Part shown: positions 41,243 through 50,430 of the stretch, piece by piece
How the letters are laid out: each line of letters opens with the position of its first letter
Numbering within the stretch: position 1 is the first letter of the stretch
Translations under genes and position numbers: made by a program
NCBI RefSeq assembly: GCF_003206575.1
Contig: NZ_PZJO01000005.1
Coordinates: forward strand, 95,476 to 159,475
Direction: 5' to 3'
Source of the DNA: Salinicola endophyticus
Lineage (GTDB): Bacteria; Pseudomonadota; Gammaproteobacteria; Pseudomonadales; Halomonadaceae
Length of the DNA stretch: 64,000 nucleotides
Notes under the pieces: model-generated
What the model was told of the DNA's origin: nothing
What the model saw: the letters and a program-made list of their open reading frames with translations, nothing else
Databases searched by the model: none

Positions 41243-42178
41243 TCAGTAGCCGGCGCTGGGGTCGATGGTCTCGATCGCTTCACCGCGGGAGAGGCGTCCC
41301 AGCGCTTCGGCGACCTGGTCGGCGGCGGCGCCGATCGGGGTGGGGCCGGCCATGTGTGGCGTGATCAGAATCCGTGGATGGCGCCACAGCGGGCTGTACG
41401 CCGGCAGCGGCTCCTGGGGGAAGGCGTCGAGCAGCGCCCCGCGCAGGTGGGCGTCGTCGTCGGCGTCGCCGCTGCCGAGGGCATTGAACAGGGCAGCTTC
41501 ATCGATCAGGGTACCGCGGCCGGGGTTGATCAGGCTGGCTCCCGCAGGCAGCCTGGCCAGGGTGTCGCGGTCGATCAGCTGGCGGGTAGCCGGGGTATCC
41601 GGCAGCAGCGTCACCAGCGTCATGACCTGACCGAGCAGGGCATCGAGGCCGGCAGTGCCATGGTGGCATACGATGCCCTCGAGCTGCTTGGGCGAGCGAC
41701 TCCAGCCGTGCACGGGATAGCCGTCGGCGGCCAGCATCTGGGCCACACGGGTGCCGATTGCGCCCAGCCCGAGGATGCCGATGCCCCACTCGGCCTTGTC
41801 GACCACCGTGACCTCGCGCCAGGTTCGCGAGCGCTGCTGGCGCTGGTAGCGGTCGAAGTCGCGCTGGAAGTGGAGCACGCCGTAGCGCACGTAGTCGCCG
41901 ATCAGTTCACCCATGCCGGCGTCGCGCAGCTTGACGATGGGAATCTCCCGCGGCAGCGCGGGGTTGTTGAGCAGGGCATCGACCCCGGCACCGAGATTGA
42001 CGATGCCGCGCAGCCCGCGCTGCTCTTCGAGCAGCGTCACCGGTGGCTTCCACGCTACCAGATAGTCGACCTGGGGATTGCCGTGCTCGGCGCCCAGGTG
42101 GAACTCGGCTTCGGGTAGACGCTTGGCGAGCACCTCTCGCCACTGGGCGGCATCCTGATGGTAGATCAGTACCTGCAT
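41243..42178 (-). CDS. ghrA: Glyoxylate/hydroxypyruvate reductase A
   Basis: 311 residues, as in E. coli GhrA (312). It is a D-2-hydroxyacid dehydrogenase with the NAD(P) fold GILGLGAIGTRVAQML and catalytic Arg (LINPGRGTLIDE), Glu (FPQEPLP region) and His (ITPHMAGPT) segments. It reduces glyoxylate or hydroxypyruvate. A neighbouring MFS transporter may import a related sugar acid. Confidence 0.9.
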   Translation of the reverse strand: MQVLIYHQDAAQWREVLAKRLPEAEFHLGAEHGNPQVDYLVAWKPPVTLLEEQRGLRGIVNLGAGVDALLNNPALPREIPIVKLRDAGMGELIGDYVRYGVLHFQRDFDRYQRQQRSRTWREVTVVDKAEWGIGILGLGAIGTRVAQMLAADGYPVHGWSRSPKQLEGIVCHHGTAGLDALLGQVMTLVTLLPDTPATRQLIDRDTLARLPAGASLINPGRGTLIDEAALFNALGSGDADDDAHLRGALLDAFPQEPLPAYSPLWRHPRILITPHMAGPTPIGAAADQVAEALGRLSRGEAIETIDPSAGY

Positions 42179-42199
42179 GTTGCCTCCTGGGCGAAGTGG

Positions 42200-42434
42200 G
42201 GGTACGCAGGTCGCCGGTCAGGACCAGGTCTGCGGCAGTGGCAAGCCAGGGGGAGACGGAAAGACATCCGACGCTGGTGATCGACAGTGGGACAGTGCGT
42301 TTCGGATAACCCGGCAATCCCGTCATGAAGAAAACCAGGCAGTAGCCGAACACCAATAACGCCAAGTAGTCTGCCAGAAGCGTGCCGAGCGTCAATAATT
42401 TTGCCCAGCTCGTACGCTCGCGCGCACCGTGCAC
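42200..42434 (-). pseudogene. Decayed partial copy of the adjacent MFS transporter gene
   Basis: The minus-strand translation RERTSWAKLLTLGTLLADYL and following residues match the middle of the MFS protein encoded at 42648-43946 (RERTSWAKLLTNGTLLANNW). The DNA of 42239-42434 aligns without gaps to about 43076-43270 at roughly four bases in five. The fragment covers about 75 codons with many nonconservative changes, no start signal, and loses homology on both sides. It is a duplication remnant, not an independent gene. Confidence 0.85.
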
Positions 42435-42606
42435 AGGCAGCGCCCGACAGCGATGCTGAAAAAGAGTGAGCCCAGCGGCTCGGCAGGATGGATAAGTGTC
42501 AGCGCCCCAGACAGAAGCCGACGGTTACAGCTGGCTGACCGTTCGGTGGCAGTTCAATAGTCGTCACCTTTTCAGCCCATGTTGACCTGATTTTTTTCCC
42601 TCTTGT

Positions 42607-42630
42607 CCCGCGCCCGATGTCGGGCGCGGG
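42607..42630. terminator. Strong GC hairpin after the MFS gene
   Basis: CCCGCGCCCGA pairs with TCGGGCGCGGG, 18 bases beyond the stop of the MFS gene on the minus strand. No T tract follows on that strand (it is A-rich), so factor-independent termination is uncertain. Confidence 0.45.
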
Positions 42631-42647
42631 GTGTCCCTTTACCCACC

Positions 42648-43946
42648 CTATGCCTTGTCTGGACGGTGGAAGAGTAGCGTGATGATCACGGAAGAGGCCG
42701 CCAGAGCCGACATCAGCATGAACGCCTCGGCGAAGCCGCCGCTCTGCCCCACGATCCAGCCGGTCAGGGCCGGAGCCAGGAAACCGGAGATCGCGAAGCC
42801 GAAATCCATGATGCCGAGTGACGTGGCGGAACGGTCACGGGCGACGTCGATATTGACCGCGTAAAATGCCGCGTTCGCGCCCATGGACGCGGCGACGGCA
42901 ATGGTGATCAGGATCAGCGCAAGTGTCAGGTTGTCGGTGAAGGCGACCGGCAGGATCACCAGCGCGGCAAGACCTTGGGTGGCGGCAATCAGATAGCTTC
43001 GGGCAATGCGCAGCTTACCGGTGCGCCGCAAGAGCGTATCCGACAGATTGCTGAGCAGAATCAGCGCAAAGGCAGCGGCAAGCCAGGGGGCGACAGAGAA
43101 CCAGCCAACGCTGGTGATCGACAGTTTGAAAGTGTGTTCCAGATAACCCGGCAGCCATGACATGAAGAAGAACAGAAAGTAGCCGAACACGAAGAACGCC
43201 CAGTTGTTCGCCAGAAGCGTGCCGTTGGTCAATAACTTGGCCCAGCTGGTGCGCTCGCGCGGGGCGTCGACGGCATTATCGTCTGGCGTCTGCGTTTCCT
43301 GATCCGCGATGACGGCGATTTCGCCGGCATTCACCCTGTTGCTGTCTTCGGGATGGTTGCGGAACAGCACCCACCACAAGGGCATCCACAGAAGGCTGAT
43401 GGCGCCTAGCAGGATGAACATCTCGCGCCAGCCAGTGATCGCGGTGAGATAGGAGACGATTGGGGCACCGATCGCCAGCGAGATAGGCACCGCGACGAGC
43501 GAATAACCGAGGGCGCGACCGCGCTCCCGTCCCGATAGCCAGTTCGCAATGGCACCGGTCTGCCCGGGAAACATCGGCCCTTCGGCCAGGCCGAGCGCAG
43601 CGCGCGCGACAAGGATGAGAAGAAAACTGCTGGCCAGGCCGACCAGGGCGGTTGCCACCGCCCAGGCGACAACCGAGACCGCCAGGACGATGCGCGCACC
43701 GAACCGGTCGACCAGAATGCCGCCCAAGAGAGTCGTGACGGCGTACCCGATCCCGAAGGCGCCCAGGATCATGCCCTGCTGCGCATCGCTGAGGTTCAGC
43801 TCTTTCGACATCGGTCCGATGGCGTAGGAGATTGCCGAGCGATCGATATAGTTGATAAGGATGATCGCGGCGAGCATTGCAACGATGACCCAGCGAAAGC
43901 TTGATGCGCCGCTTGATGGGGAGGCGTGTTGAGTTGGTATGGCCAT
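42648..43946 (-). CDS. MFS transporter, anion:cation symporter family
   Basis: 432 residues from the ATG at 43946, which has AAGGAGG 6 bases upstream; the longer frame to 44048 is rejected. Twelve membrane segments with NYIDRSAISYAIGPM near the start and LAEGPMFPGQTGAIANWL in the middle, typical of sugar-acid (galactonate/glucarate/hexuronate) symporters. Codon choice is less GC-rich than in the surrounding genes, suggesting acquisition. Its middle part is duplicated in decayed form at 42200-42434. Confidence 0.87.
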   Translation of the reverse strand: MAIPTQHASPSSGASSFRWVIVAMLAAIILINYIDRSAISYAIGPMSKELNLSDAQQGMILGAFGIGYAVTTLLGGILVDRFGARIVLAVSVVAWAVATALVGLASSFLLILVARAALGLAEGPMFPGQTGAIANWLSGRERGRALGYSLVAVPISLAIGAPIVSYLTAITGWREMFILLGAISLLWMPLWWVLFRNHPEDSNRVNAGEIAVIADQETQTPDDNAVDAPRERTSWAKLLTNGTLLANNWAFFVFGYFLFFFMSWLPGYLEHTFKLSITSVGWFSVAPWLAAAFALILLSNLSDTLLRRTGKLRIARSYLIAATQGLAALVILPVAFTDNLTLALILITIAVAASMGANAAFYAVNIDVARDRSATSLGIMDFGFAISGFLAPALTGWIVGQSGGFAEAFMLMSALAASSVIITLLFHRPDKA

Positions 43947-44048
43947 GTCTTCCTCCTTCTGGCCCCGGCATATTGGACAGGGCCTGATAGTTGCAGCCGG
44001 CACAGGGGGAAGCTCGGTTTCCCTGAGGGGTATTGGGCGTCTGCGCAT

Positions 44049-44396
44049 GTCTTGACTTCACATCGCTGACTCCCTATCCCTCACTTCACATCGCGGTATC
44101 GGTTGCCCGGCCGAACATGACAATGTGACAGTTGGTTACTGAGAAAATTCAGTTCCCTGAAAAGCCCAAGCGTCCAGGCTTGTGTGCCGAGTCAGCCGAT
44201 CACGCCGACGCTTCCGGTGATCAGCGCACAGGCTTCGCTGAAGATCACTCAGCCCCAGATGGCATGTCGCGTGTGCTGCGAAGGCCGTAGAGGAAACGAT
44301 CCGTTACATCATAAAAGTCAGCATCATCAAGATCGTCAATGTCTCGATTCCGGCAATCGGAAAGCCCCCCGAGGATGAGGCCGACCGGCAATCGGT
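44049..44396. other. Intergenic region between MFS gene and enuR
   Basis: About 350 bases, less GC-rich than the neighbours. It contains two direct copies of ACTTCACATCGC (44055-44066 and 44083-44094), 28 bases apart, upstream of the MFS gene. A minus-strand frame ending in FYDVTDRFLYGLRSTRDM around 44250-44330 looks protein-like but has no start and no family I recognise; it may be a gene remnant. Confidence 0.4.
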
Positions 44397-45803
44397 TCAG
44401 TAGACGATTTCCAGCATCGGCGGCGGCGCTTCGCCGATCAGCCGGGCGAGTATATCGAGGGCGTTGGCGAGCCGCCCCAGGTCGCTCTCGGCGCCGAGGC
44501 TGAGACGCACGCGCTGCGGCGCCGGTGTCTGCTCGACCAGGAACGGCTGCGCGGTGGTGATCGCCACGCCCTCCTGGCGCGCCTGCTGCTTGAGCTCCTC
44601 GGCGCGCCATGGCGACGGCAGCGCGATCCAGGCGTGCAGGCTGCTGGGGCGCGCGTCGAGGGTGTGGCCGGCCAGGCGGCGGGCGGTCAGCGACTGGCGC
44701 TCGGCGAGTAGCTGGCGCTGCTCATGGGCCAGCGTGTCGATCATCCCGTTGGCGAGCCAGTAGTCGGCCAGCTCGAACACCAGCGGTGTCGCCATCCAGC
44801 TGGTGGCACGCAGGCGCGGCAGGGTGTGGTGCATCTGCCCACGGGGCACGCTGAGATAGCCGGCGCGCAGTCCGGGCACGGTGGCCTTGGTCAGGCTGGT
44901 GACATGGAAGCTCTGCAGCGGCAGGCGCGCGGTGAGCGGGGTCAGTCCGGGCGGTTCGAGCAGGGCGTGGACGTCATCCTCGATCAGCCAGACGCCGTGG
45001 CGTTCGAGCACCCGGGCGACGGCGTCACGCCGGGTGTTCTCCATGGTCGCGCCGGTCGGGTTGAGCTGGGTCGGGGTGAGGCATACCGCCCGCGGGCGGT
45101 GGCGCACGATGGCTGCTTCCAGGGCTTCGGGGATCACGCCCTGGCGGTCGATGGCGACCCCACGCAGCTGGAAACCGAGGGTGCGCGCCAGCGAGATCAG
45201 GCCGTGGTCGGTGAGCGACTCGGTGAGCACCACGTCGCCGTGCTGGACCACGGTGGCGATCGCCAGCATCAGGCCGTGGGCGGCACCGTTGCAGAGCAGC
45301 CGCTCCTCTACCTCGCCGGGTACTCCTAGGCGCTCACGGAGCCAGGCATCGGCGCGCTCGCGCTGGTGGATCAAGCCGGCGATCGGACGGCAGGCGCCGA
45401 TCACGTCGGCGTGGGCGGTACGTGCCAGCTCTGCCAGCGCTTCGCGGAAGCGCAGATGGTGCGACGGCAGGCATACCGGATGGGCGATCGAGAGATCGAT
45501 CAGGCTGTCGTCGGCGAGGGTGGCCGGTGCGCGCAGGAACTCGCTCTCGGCATCACCTTCGGTATCGCGGATCCAGGTACCGCTGCCGACCCTGGCCTGC
45601 ACCAGACCACTCTTCTCCGCCTGCTCGTAGGCCCGGGATACGGTTTGCACGCTGACCCCGAGTGTCTCTGCCAGCTCGCGGTGGGTGGGCAGTCGGGTAC
45701 CCGGGGAGAGAACCCCTTGGCGCAGCGCCTCGGCGAGGGCGCGGGCGATGGCCAGGTACTTCGGACCCTGGGTCGAAATATAGGGTGTGAGGTCGATTGT
45801 CAT
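44397..45803 (-). CDS. enuR: MocR/GntR-type PLP-dependent regulator of ectoine catabolism
   Basis: 468 residues. An N-terminal GntR winged helix (about 14-75; LPTHRELAETLGVSVQTVSRAYE) is fused to an aminotransferase-I-like domain (about 100-460) with the PLP-pocket residues PTQLNPTG, EDDVHALLE and TSLTKATVPG, where Lys306 should hold PLP. EnuR proteins bind catabolic intermediates of ectoine through PLP. Position directly divergent from doeA makes EnuR the best assignment. Called EutR in some sources. Confidence 0.85.
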   Translation of the reverse strand: MTIDLTPYISTQGPKYLAIARALAEALRQGVLSPGTRLPTHRELAETLGVSVQTVSRAYEQAEKSGLVQARVGSGTWIRDTEGDAESEFLRAPATLADDSLIDLSIAHPVCLPSHHLRFREALAELARTAHADVIGACRPIAGLIHQRERADAWLRERLGVPGEVEERLLCNGAAHGLMLAIATVVQHGDVVLTESLTDHGLISLARTLGFQLRGVAIDRQGVIPEALEAAIVRHRPRAVCLTPTQLNPTGATMENTRRDAVARVLERHGVWLIEDDVHALLEPPGLTPLTARLPLQSFHVTSLTKATVPGLRAGYLSVPRGQMHHTLPRLRATSWMATPLVFELADYWLANGMIDTLAHEQRQLLAERQSLTARRLAGHTLDARPSSLHAWIALPSPWRAEELKQQARQEGVAITTAQPFLVEQTPAPQRVRLSLGAESDLGRLANALDILARLIGEAPPPMLEIVY

Positions 45804-45908
45804 GATGCAATAAAGCCTTTGACGCCAGGACGCGCGACGATGCTACTATCGTCCTTGATGCATTGACCGATAATTGTCCTGATTTTTTCGAGATTTGATC
45901 ATGACAAT
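45796..45908. promoter_or_regulatory. enuR-doeA control region with repeats
   Basis: A perfect 11-base inverted repeat, ATTGTCATGAT (45796-45806) and ATCATGACAAT (45898-45908), frames the region; its left arm covers the enuR start codon. Two direct TGATGCA copies (45803-45809, 45856-45862) and GACGAT...ATCGTC arms (45836-45853) lie within. TTGACG (45819-45824) with TACTAT (45844-45849) could be a 19-base-spaced doeA promoter. MocR proteins commonly use direct repeats, so the TGATGCA pair is a candidate EnuR site. Confidence 0.5.
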
Positions 45909-46002
45909 TTCACATCCGGTCGGCAAGCGGTAGGACAGGCCGGTGCTCGGCGCGCTGGCAGCCTGCGTCCTGATAATTCGGTCCCGTTAGTCGAGTGGCT
46001 CC

Positions 46003-47202
46003 ATGTTCCAGGTTTCCCTGCCTTTTTCGCGTGAAGAGTACGCCAGCCGTTTGCATAAAGTGCGCGTGTCGATGGCCAATCGTGGCCTCGATGTGCTGAT
46101 CGTCAGCGACCCCTCCAACATGGCCTGGCTGACCGGCTACGACGGCTGGTCGTTCTATGTCCATCAGTGCGTGCTGGTGGGGCTGGAGGGGGAGCCGGTA
46201 TGGTACGGCCGGCGTCAGGATGCTAATGGCGCCTGGCGTACCTGCTGGATGCACGAGGAGCGGGTGCGCTACTACCCGGACTACTACGTGCAGAACCCGG
46301 ACATGCATCCGATGGAGTATCTGGCCCAGTCGGTGCTGCCGGAGTACGGCTGGCATACCGGCAGCATCGGCCTGGAGATGGACAACTACTACTTCTCGGC
46401 GCGGGCTTACACCAGCCTGGTCAAGGAGCTGCCCCACGCTCAACTGAGCGATGCCACTGCACTGGTCAACTGGTGTCGTGCGATCAAGTCGCCGCAGGAG
46501 GTCGCCTACATGCGCGTGGCGGCACGCATCGTCGAGGGCATGCACTCGCGCATCCTGGAGATGATCGAGCCGGGCCTGGCCAAGAGCAAGTTGGTCTCCG
46601 AGATCTACCGCGTCGGCACCGAGGGCTGGACCGACCCCAACGGCGTGGTGCATGGCGGCGACTATCCCGCCATCGTGCCGCTGCTGCCCACCGGCAGCGA
46701 CGCCGCCGCACCTCACCTGACCTGGGACGACACCCCTTTCCGCCGCGGCGAGGGCACCTTCTTCGAGATTGCCGGCTGCTACAAACGCTACCACGCGCCG
46801 CTGTCGCGGACGGTCTTCCTGGGCACGCCGCCCAAGGAGTTCCTGCGCGGCGAGTCGGCGCTGCTCGAGGGGATCGAGAACGGCCTCGCCGTGGCCAAGC
46901 CCGGCAATCGCTGTGCCGACATTGCGCTGGCGCTGGGCGCGGCGATGGACAAGTACGGCTTCGACCGCGGCGGCGCGCGCTGTGGCTATCCCATCGGCAT
47001 CAGCTATCCGCCGGACTGGGGCGAGCGCACCATGAGCCTGCGCCCCTCCGACGAGACGATCCTCGAGCCGGGCATGACGTTCCACTTCATGCCGGGCATG
47101 TGGATGGACGACTGGGGCCTGGAGATCACCGAGAGTATCCTGATCACCGAGAAGGGCGCCGAGCCGCTGTGCGAGTTTCCGCGACAGCTGTTCGTCAAAT
47201 AG
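46003..47202 (+). CDS. doeA: Ectoine hydrolase
   Basis: 399 residues, the length of Halomonas elongata DoeA. The fold is a creatinase/M24-like two-domain protein: N-terminal domain with SDPSNMAWLTGYDGWSFYVHQ, C-terminal pita-bread domain with VHGGDYPAIVPLLPTG and GMTFHFMPGMWMDDWGLEITE. DoeA opens the ectoine ring to N-acetyl-diaminobutyrate. An Xaa-Pro peptidase is excluded by the neighbourhood (doeB, doeX, doeC, doeD, eutBC). First gene of the plus-strand operon. Confidence 0.93.
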   Translation: MFQVSLPFSREEYASRLHKVRVSMANRGLDVLIVSDPSNMAWLTGYDGWSFYVHQCVLVGLEGEPVWYGRRQDANGAWRTCWMHEERVRYYPDYYVQNPDMHPMEYLAQSVLPEYGWHTGSIGLEMDNYYFSARAYTSLVKELPHAQLSDATALVNWCRAIKSPQEVAYMRVAARIVEGMHSRILEMIEPGLAKSKLVSEIYRVGTEGWTDPNGVVHGGDYPAIVPLLPTGSDAAAPHLTWDDTPFRRGEGTFFEIAGCYKRYHAPLSRTVFLGTPPKEFLRGESALLEGIENGLAVAKPGNRCADIALALGAAMDKYGFDRGGARCGYPIGISYPPDWGERTMSLRPSDETILEPGMTFHFMPGMWMDDWGLEITESILITEKGAEPLCEFPRQLFVK

Positions 47203-47363
47203 ACGCGCCGATCTTTCGCCGAACCGCTTGTCTTCGGCAGCGTTTCGTCAACCAGGGTCGTGTCGGCGCGGTCTGAGGTTCTGTACGAAATGTCATCTTT
47301 CAAGGATGCGTTCAGCGGCCAGGCGCCGAGGACGCGCCACCCGTTTCAGTGAGGAGAGTTAGC

Positions 47364-48389
47364 ATGCCCGCATCCCTGCGTCCCAGTCCGATCAGCGCCA
47401 GCGTCGACTTCGACGCCCAGGGCGTGCAGCACGGTTTTCTCAAGCTGCCGATCTCGGTGGACGAGTCCGCCTGGGGTGCGGTGATGATCCCGATCACCGT
47501 GGTCGCCAACGGCGAAGGGCCGACGGCGCTGCTCACCGGCGGCAACCATGGCGACGAGTACGAAGGCATCACCGCGCTGATGAAGCTCGCCAACACCCTC
47601 AAGGCGGGTGACGTGCGCGGGCGGGTGATCATCGTGCCGATGATGAACGTGCCGGCGGCGGAAGCCGGCAAGCGGACCTCGCCGCTGGACGGTGGCAACC
47701 TCAACCGCAGCTTCCCCGGCGACCCCGACGGCAGCGTGACCAGCCAGATCGCCGACTACTTCACCCGCGTGCTGGTGCCGATGTGCGACGTCGCGCTCGA
47801 CCTGCACTCCGGTGGCCGCACCCTGGATATCGTGCCCTTCGCGGCTGCCCACCGCCTCGACGATCTGGATCAGGAGCGTGCCAGCCTGGGCGGTGCGGTG
47901 GCCTTCGGCGCGCCCTACGCGATGATGATGTTCGAGCTCGACGCCACCCGTCTCTACGACACGGCGGTGGAGTCCCAGGGCAAGACCTTCGTCACTACCG
48001 AGCTCGGCGGTGGCGGTACCTCGACCCCGACCAGCCTGGCCATCAGCGAGCGCGGCGTGCGCAACTTCCTGATCCACTATGGCCTGGTCGAGGGTGAGCT
48101 GGAGACCTCCGACGAGCCGATGATCTATGTCGATATGCCCGATGCCAGCTGCTATGTGCAGAGCGAGCACGCCGGTCTGCTCGAGCTGACGGTGTCGCTG
48201 GGGGAGATGGTCGAGCAGGGCGACGTGCTGGCGCGGGTCTATGACATGACCCGCACCGGTACCGAGCCGGTCGAGTATCGCGCCCAGCGCGATGGCGTGC
48301 TGATCGCTCGGCGCTTCCCGGCCAAGGTCGGCATGGGCGACACCATCGCGGTGGTCGCCGAGGTGGTGCAGTCGTTGGAGAGAGCGTGA
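47364..48389 (+). CDS. doeB: N2-acetyl-L-2,4-diaminobutyrate deacetylase
   Basis: 341 residues from the ATG at 47364 with GAGGAG upstream. It belongs to the zinc-dependent AstE/AspA peptidase M14 group: metal ligands are visible in GGNHGDEYEG (His62, Glu65) and DLHSGG (His148). It deacetylates N-alpha-acetyl-diaminobutyrate to diaminobutyrate. Its stop overlaps the doeX GTG start. A 160-base gap separates it from doeA. Confidence 0.92.
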   Translation: MPASLRPSPISASVDFDAQGVQHGFLKLPISVDESAWGAVMIPITVVANGEGPTALLTGGNHGDEYEGITALMKLANTLKAGDVRGRVIIVPMMNVPAAEAGKRTSPLDGGNLNRSFPGDPDGSVTSQIADYFTRVLVPMCDVALDLHSGGRTLDIVPFAAAHRLDDLDQERASLGGAVAFGAPYAMMMFELDATRLYDTAVESQGKTFVTTELGGGGTSTPTSLAISERGVRNFLIHYGLVEGELETSDEPMIYVDMPDASCYVQSEHAGLLELTVSLGEMVEQGDVLARVYDMTRTGTEPVEYRAQRDGVLIARRFPAKVGMGDTIAVVAEVVQSLERA

Positions 48390-48859
48390 AACTCGACCGC
48401 TACGATCTCAAGATCCTGGCGATCCTGAGCCGCGACGGGCGTATCACCAAGTCGCGCCTGGCGGAGGCGATCAACCTCTCCGTCAGCCCCTGCTGGGAGC
48501 GGGTCAAGCGGCTCGAGAAGGCGGGTGTCATCCGCGGCTACAGTGCGCGGATCGACACCGACGTGCTGGTCAAGCTGACCCCGGTGTGGGTCCAGATCGA
48601 GCTCAAGCAGCACAACGCCGAGAGCTTCGCGCGCTTCGAGCGTCTGGTCGAAGAGAGCGACGCCGTGGCCGAGTGCTTCGCCATCGGCGGCGGCATGGAT
48701 TACCTGGTCAAGATCGAGCTGGAGAGCATCGACGCCTACCAGCGGTTGATCGATGCCTGGCTGGTGTCGGATCTCGGCATCGAGCGCTACTTCACCTATA
48801 TCGTCACCAAGACGGTCAAGCGCCACGGGCCGCCGGCACTGCCCGACCCCGAGGGCTGA
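48386..48859 (+). CDS. doeX: Lrp/AsnC-family regulator of ectoine degradation
   Basis: 157 residues starting at a GTG overlapping doeB (GTGA). An AsnC-type helix-turn-helix (LDRYDLKILAILSRDGRITKSRLAEAINLS) is followed by the RAM effector domain. In Halomonas elongata DoeX binds DNA next to the doe genes. The coupled start makes its level follow that of DoeB. Confidence 0.9.
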   Translation: MKLDRYDLKILAILSRDGRITKSRLAEAINLSVSPCWERVKRLEKAGVIRGYSARIDTDVLVKLTPVWVQIELKQHNAESFARFERLVEESDAVAECFAIGGGMDYLVKIELESIDAYQRLIDAWLVSDLGIERYFTYIVTKTVKRHGPPALPDPEG

Positions 48860-48933
48860 GGGGAAGGCTTCCTGAGTTTGGATGCCCGGTTCGCCCCTCT
48901 CACCGGTTTGCCAGGTGTGTCGTTCACATCAGA

Positions 48934-48959
48934 AGAACCCGGCATATGCCGGGTTTTCT
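48934..48959. terminator. Bidirectional rho-independent terminator
   Basis: AGAACCCGGCAT and ATGCCGGGTT form a near-perfect palindrome, followed by TTCT on the plus side and flanked by AGAAGAA on the other. It separates doeX from the convergent MFS gene. Confidence 0.8.
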
Positions 48960-49009
48960 GCGTCTGGGCGTTAGTAAGAGCATCCGGGACGACAGCGGCG
49001 GGGGGCCGT

Positions 49010-50398
49010 CTATCCGCTCTGGCTATCCGGCGTGAGCCGGGTGTGGGAGGTATTCTCTTCTTGGGCTCGGCGCTGCTCGGTCTGAACCGGCTCGGGGCCG
49101 AGCAGCAGCACCGCCACCGCGGCGATCGCGGCCCCCAGGGCCATGACGATCGCCACCGCCTGCAGGTCGAGATCGAGGGTGAACAGCACACCGACCACGA
49201 TCGGCGACAGCGCCGCACCGCCGCGGCCGACGCCGATCGCGAAGCCGGTGCCCGAGGCGCGTTGGGCGGTCGGGAAGCGCTGGGCGAAGAGCGCGTAGAG
49301 GCCGACCACGCCGGCGTTGGTGCAGAAGCCGGTCACCGCGACCAGCAGCGAGATGCCGGCCAGCGAGTCGGCACCGTGGCCGAACAGGGTCACCATGATC
49401 ACCGACAGGCAGAGCGCGGCTATGGTGAGGCGATGGATCGGCAGGTGGCGCCCGAGCAGCCCCAGCAGGGCACCGCCCAGGGCGCCGCCGATATTGGCCC
49501 AGACCAGCACGCCGGCGGCGTTGGCGGGGTCGAACCCCATGCCGACGACGATCTGTGGCACCCACTTGAGGATGAAGTAGAAGGTGGCGATGTGCATGAA
49601 GTAGGCCAGCGTCAGCAGCAGGGTGACGCGGATCAAGCCGGGACCGAACAGCGCCAGCGGCGAGTCGCCACCGCTCCGGGCCGGCGGTGCCGGTAGCCGC
49701 GCCACCGTGGCGTGGCCGAGACGACGCAGTTCGCGGTTGATCTTGTCGAGCGCCCCGGCGGGGCGGCGCTGGCACAGATAGGGCACGGTCTCGCGCAGCA
49801 GCCAGGCGGTCAGCGGGATCATCAGTGCGGTCACCAGGGCGCCGAAGTAGAACACCGCGCGCCAGTCGAACAGCCGCAGCAGCTGAGCGGCGATGGTGCC
49901 GCCGACGATGGCGCCCAGTGGATAGCCGATCGCCATCAGCGAGACGCACAGGTTGCGGCTCTTGTGGTTGGCGTACTCGGCGGCGGTGGCGTTGATCGAG
50001 GCGAGCATGCCGCCGATGCCGACCCCGGTGAGCACGCGCCAGGCGCCCAGCTCCGCCACGCTGCCGGCGCGCGCTGCCATCAGCATGCCGAGCGCCATCA
50101 GCAGCAGGCAGCCGAGGTTGACCGGGCGCCGGCCGACACGATCGGTCACTCCGCCGAGCAGGATCGAGCCCAGGGCCATGCCGATCAGCTCCATCGCCAG
50201 CACCACGCCGAGCTCGGCGCGGTTGATCCCCCACTCGGCGACGATACCCGGTGCGGCGAAACTGATCGCCAGCACGTCGAAGCCATCCAGCGCATTGAGC
50301 GCGACCGTGGTCGCCACGGCCAGAACCTGGGCGCGGCTCATCGGGGCTTCGTCGAGCAGCTTGCGCGGGTCGATGTCAGCGGCGGTGTCCGGTGTCAT
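49010..50398 (-). CDS. MFS aromatic-acid:H+ symporter
   Basis: 462 residues and 12 membrane segments. The AAHS pattern is visible in ALDGFDVLAISFAAPGI and GRRPVNLGCLLLMALG (the conserved DGxDxxxxxxAxP motif in helix 1). Neighbouring vanA/vanB genes suggest vanillate or a related aromatic acid as substrate. It lies 108 bases behind vanB with a short tandem repeat between. Confidence 0.85.
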   Translation of the reverse strand: MTPDTAADIDPRKLLDEAPMSRAQVLAVATTVALNALDGFDVLAISFAAPGIVAEWGINRAELGVVLAMELIGMALGSILLGGVTDRVGRRPVNLGCLLLMALGMLMAARAGSVAELGAWRVLTGVGIGGMLASINATAAEYANHKSRNLCVSLMAIGYPLGAIVGGTIAAQLLRLFDWRAVFYFGALVTALMIPLTAWLLRETVPYLCQRRPAGALDKINRELRRLGHATVARLPAPPARSGGDSPLALFGPGLIRVTLLLTLAYFMHIATFYFILKWVPQIVVGMGFDPANAAGVLVWANIGGALGGALLGLLGRHLPIHRLTIAALCLSVIMVTLFGHGADSLAGISLLVAVTGFCTNAGVVGLYALFAQRFPTAQRASGTGFAIGVGRGGAALSPIVVGVLFTLDLDLQAVAIVMALGAAIAAVAVLLLGPEPVQTEQRRAQEENTSHTRLTPDSQSG

Positions 50399-50430
50399 GC
50401 CCTACTCCTCTTTATCTCTTTTCAGCGCGC

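Noticed and set aside
46003-47202. Xaa-Pro aminopeptidase for the M24-like gene
   Set aside because: Length and the neighbouring doeB, doeX, doeC, doeD, eutB and eutC show ectoine hydrolase.
47270-47300. Solo end of the fold-back repeat (GAGGTTCTGTACGAAA)
   Set aside because: It resembles the end of the apaG-apaH element over only about 10 bases and has no partner arm nearby.
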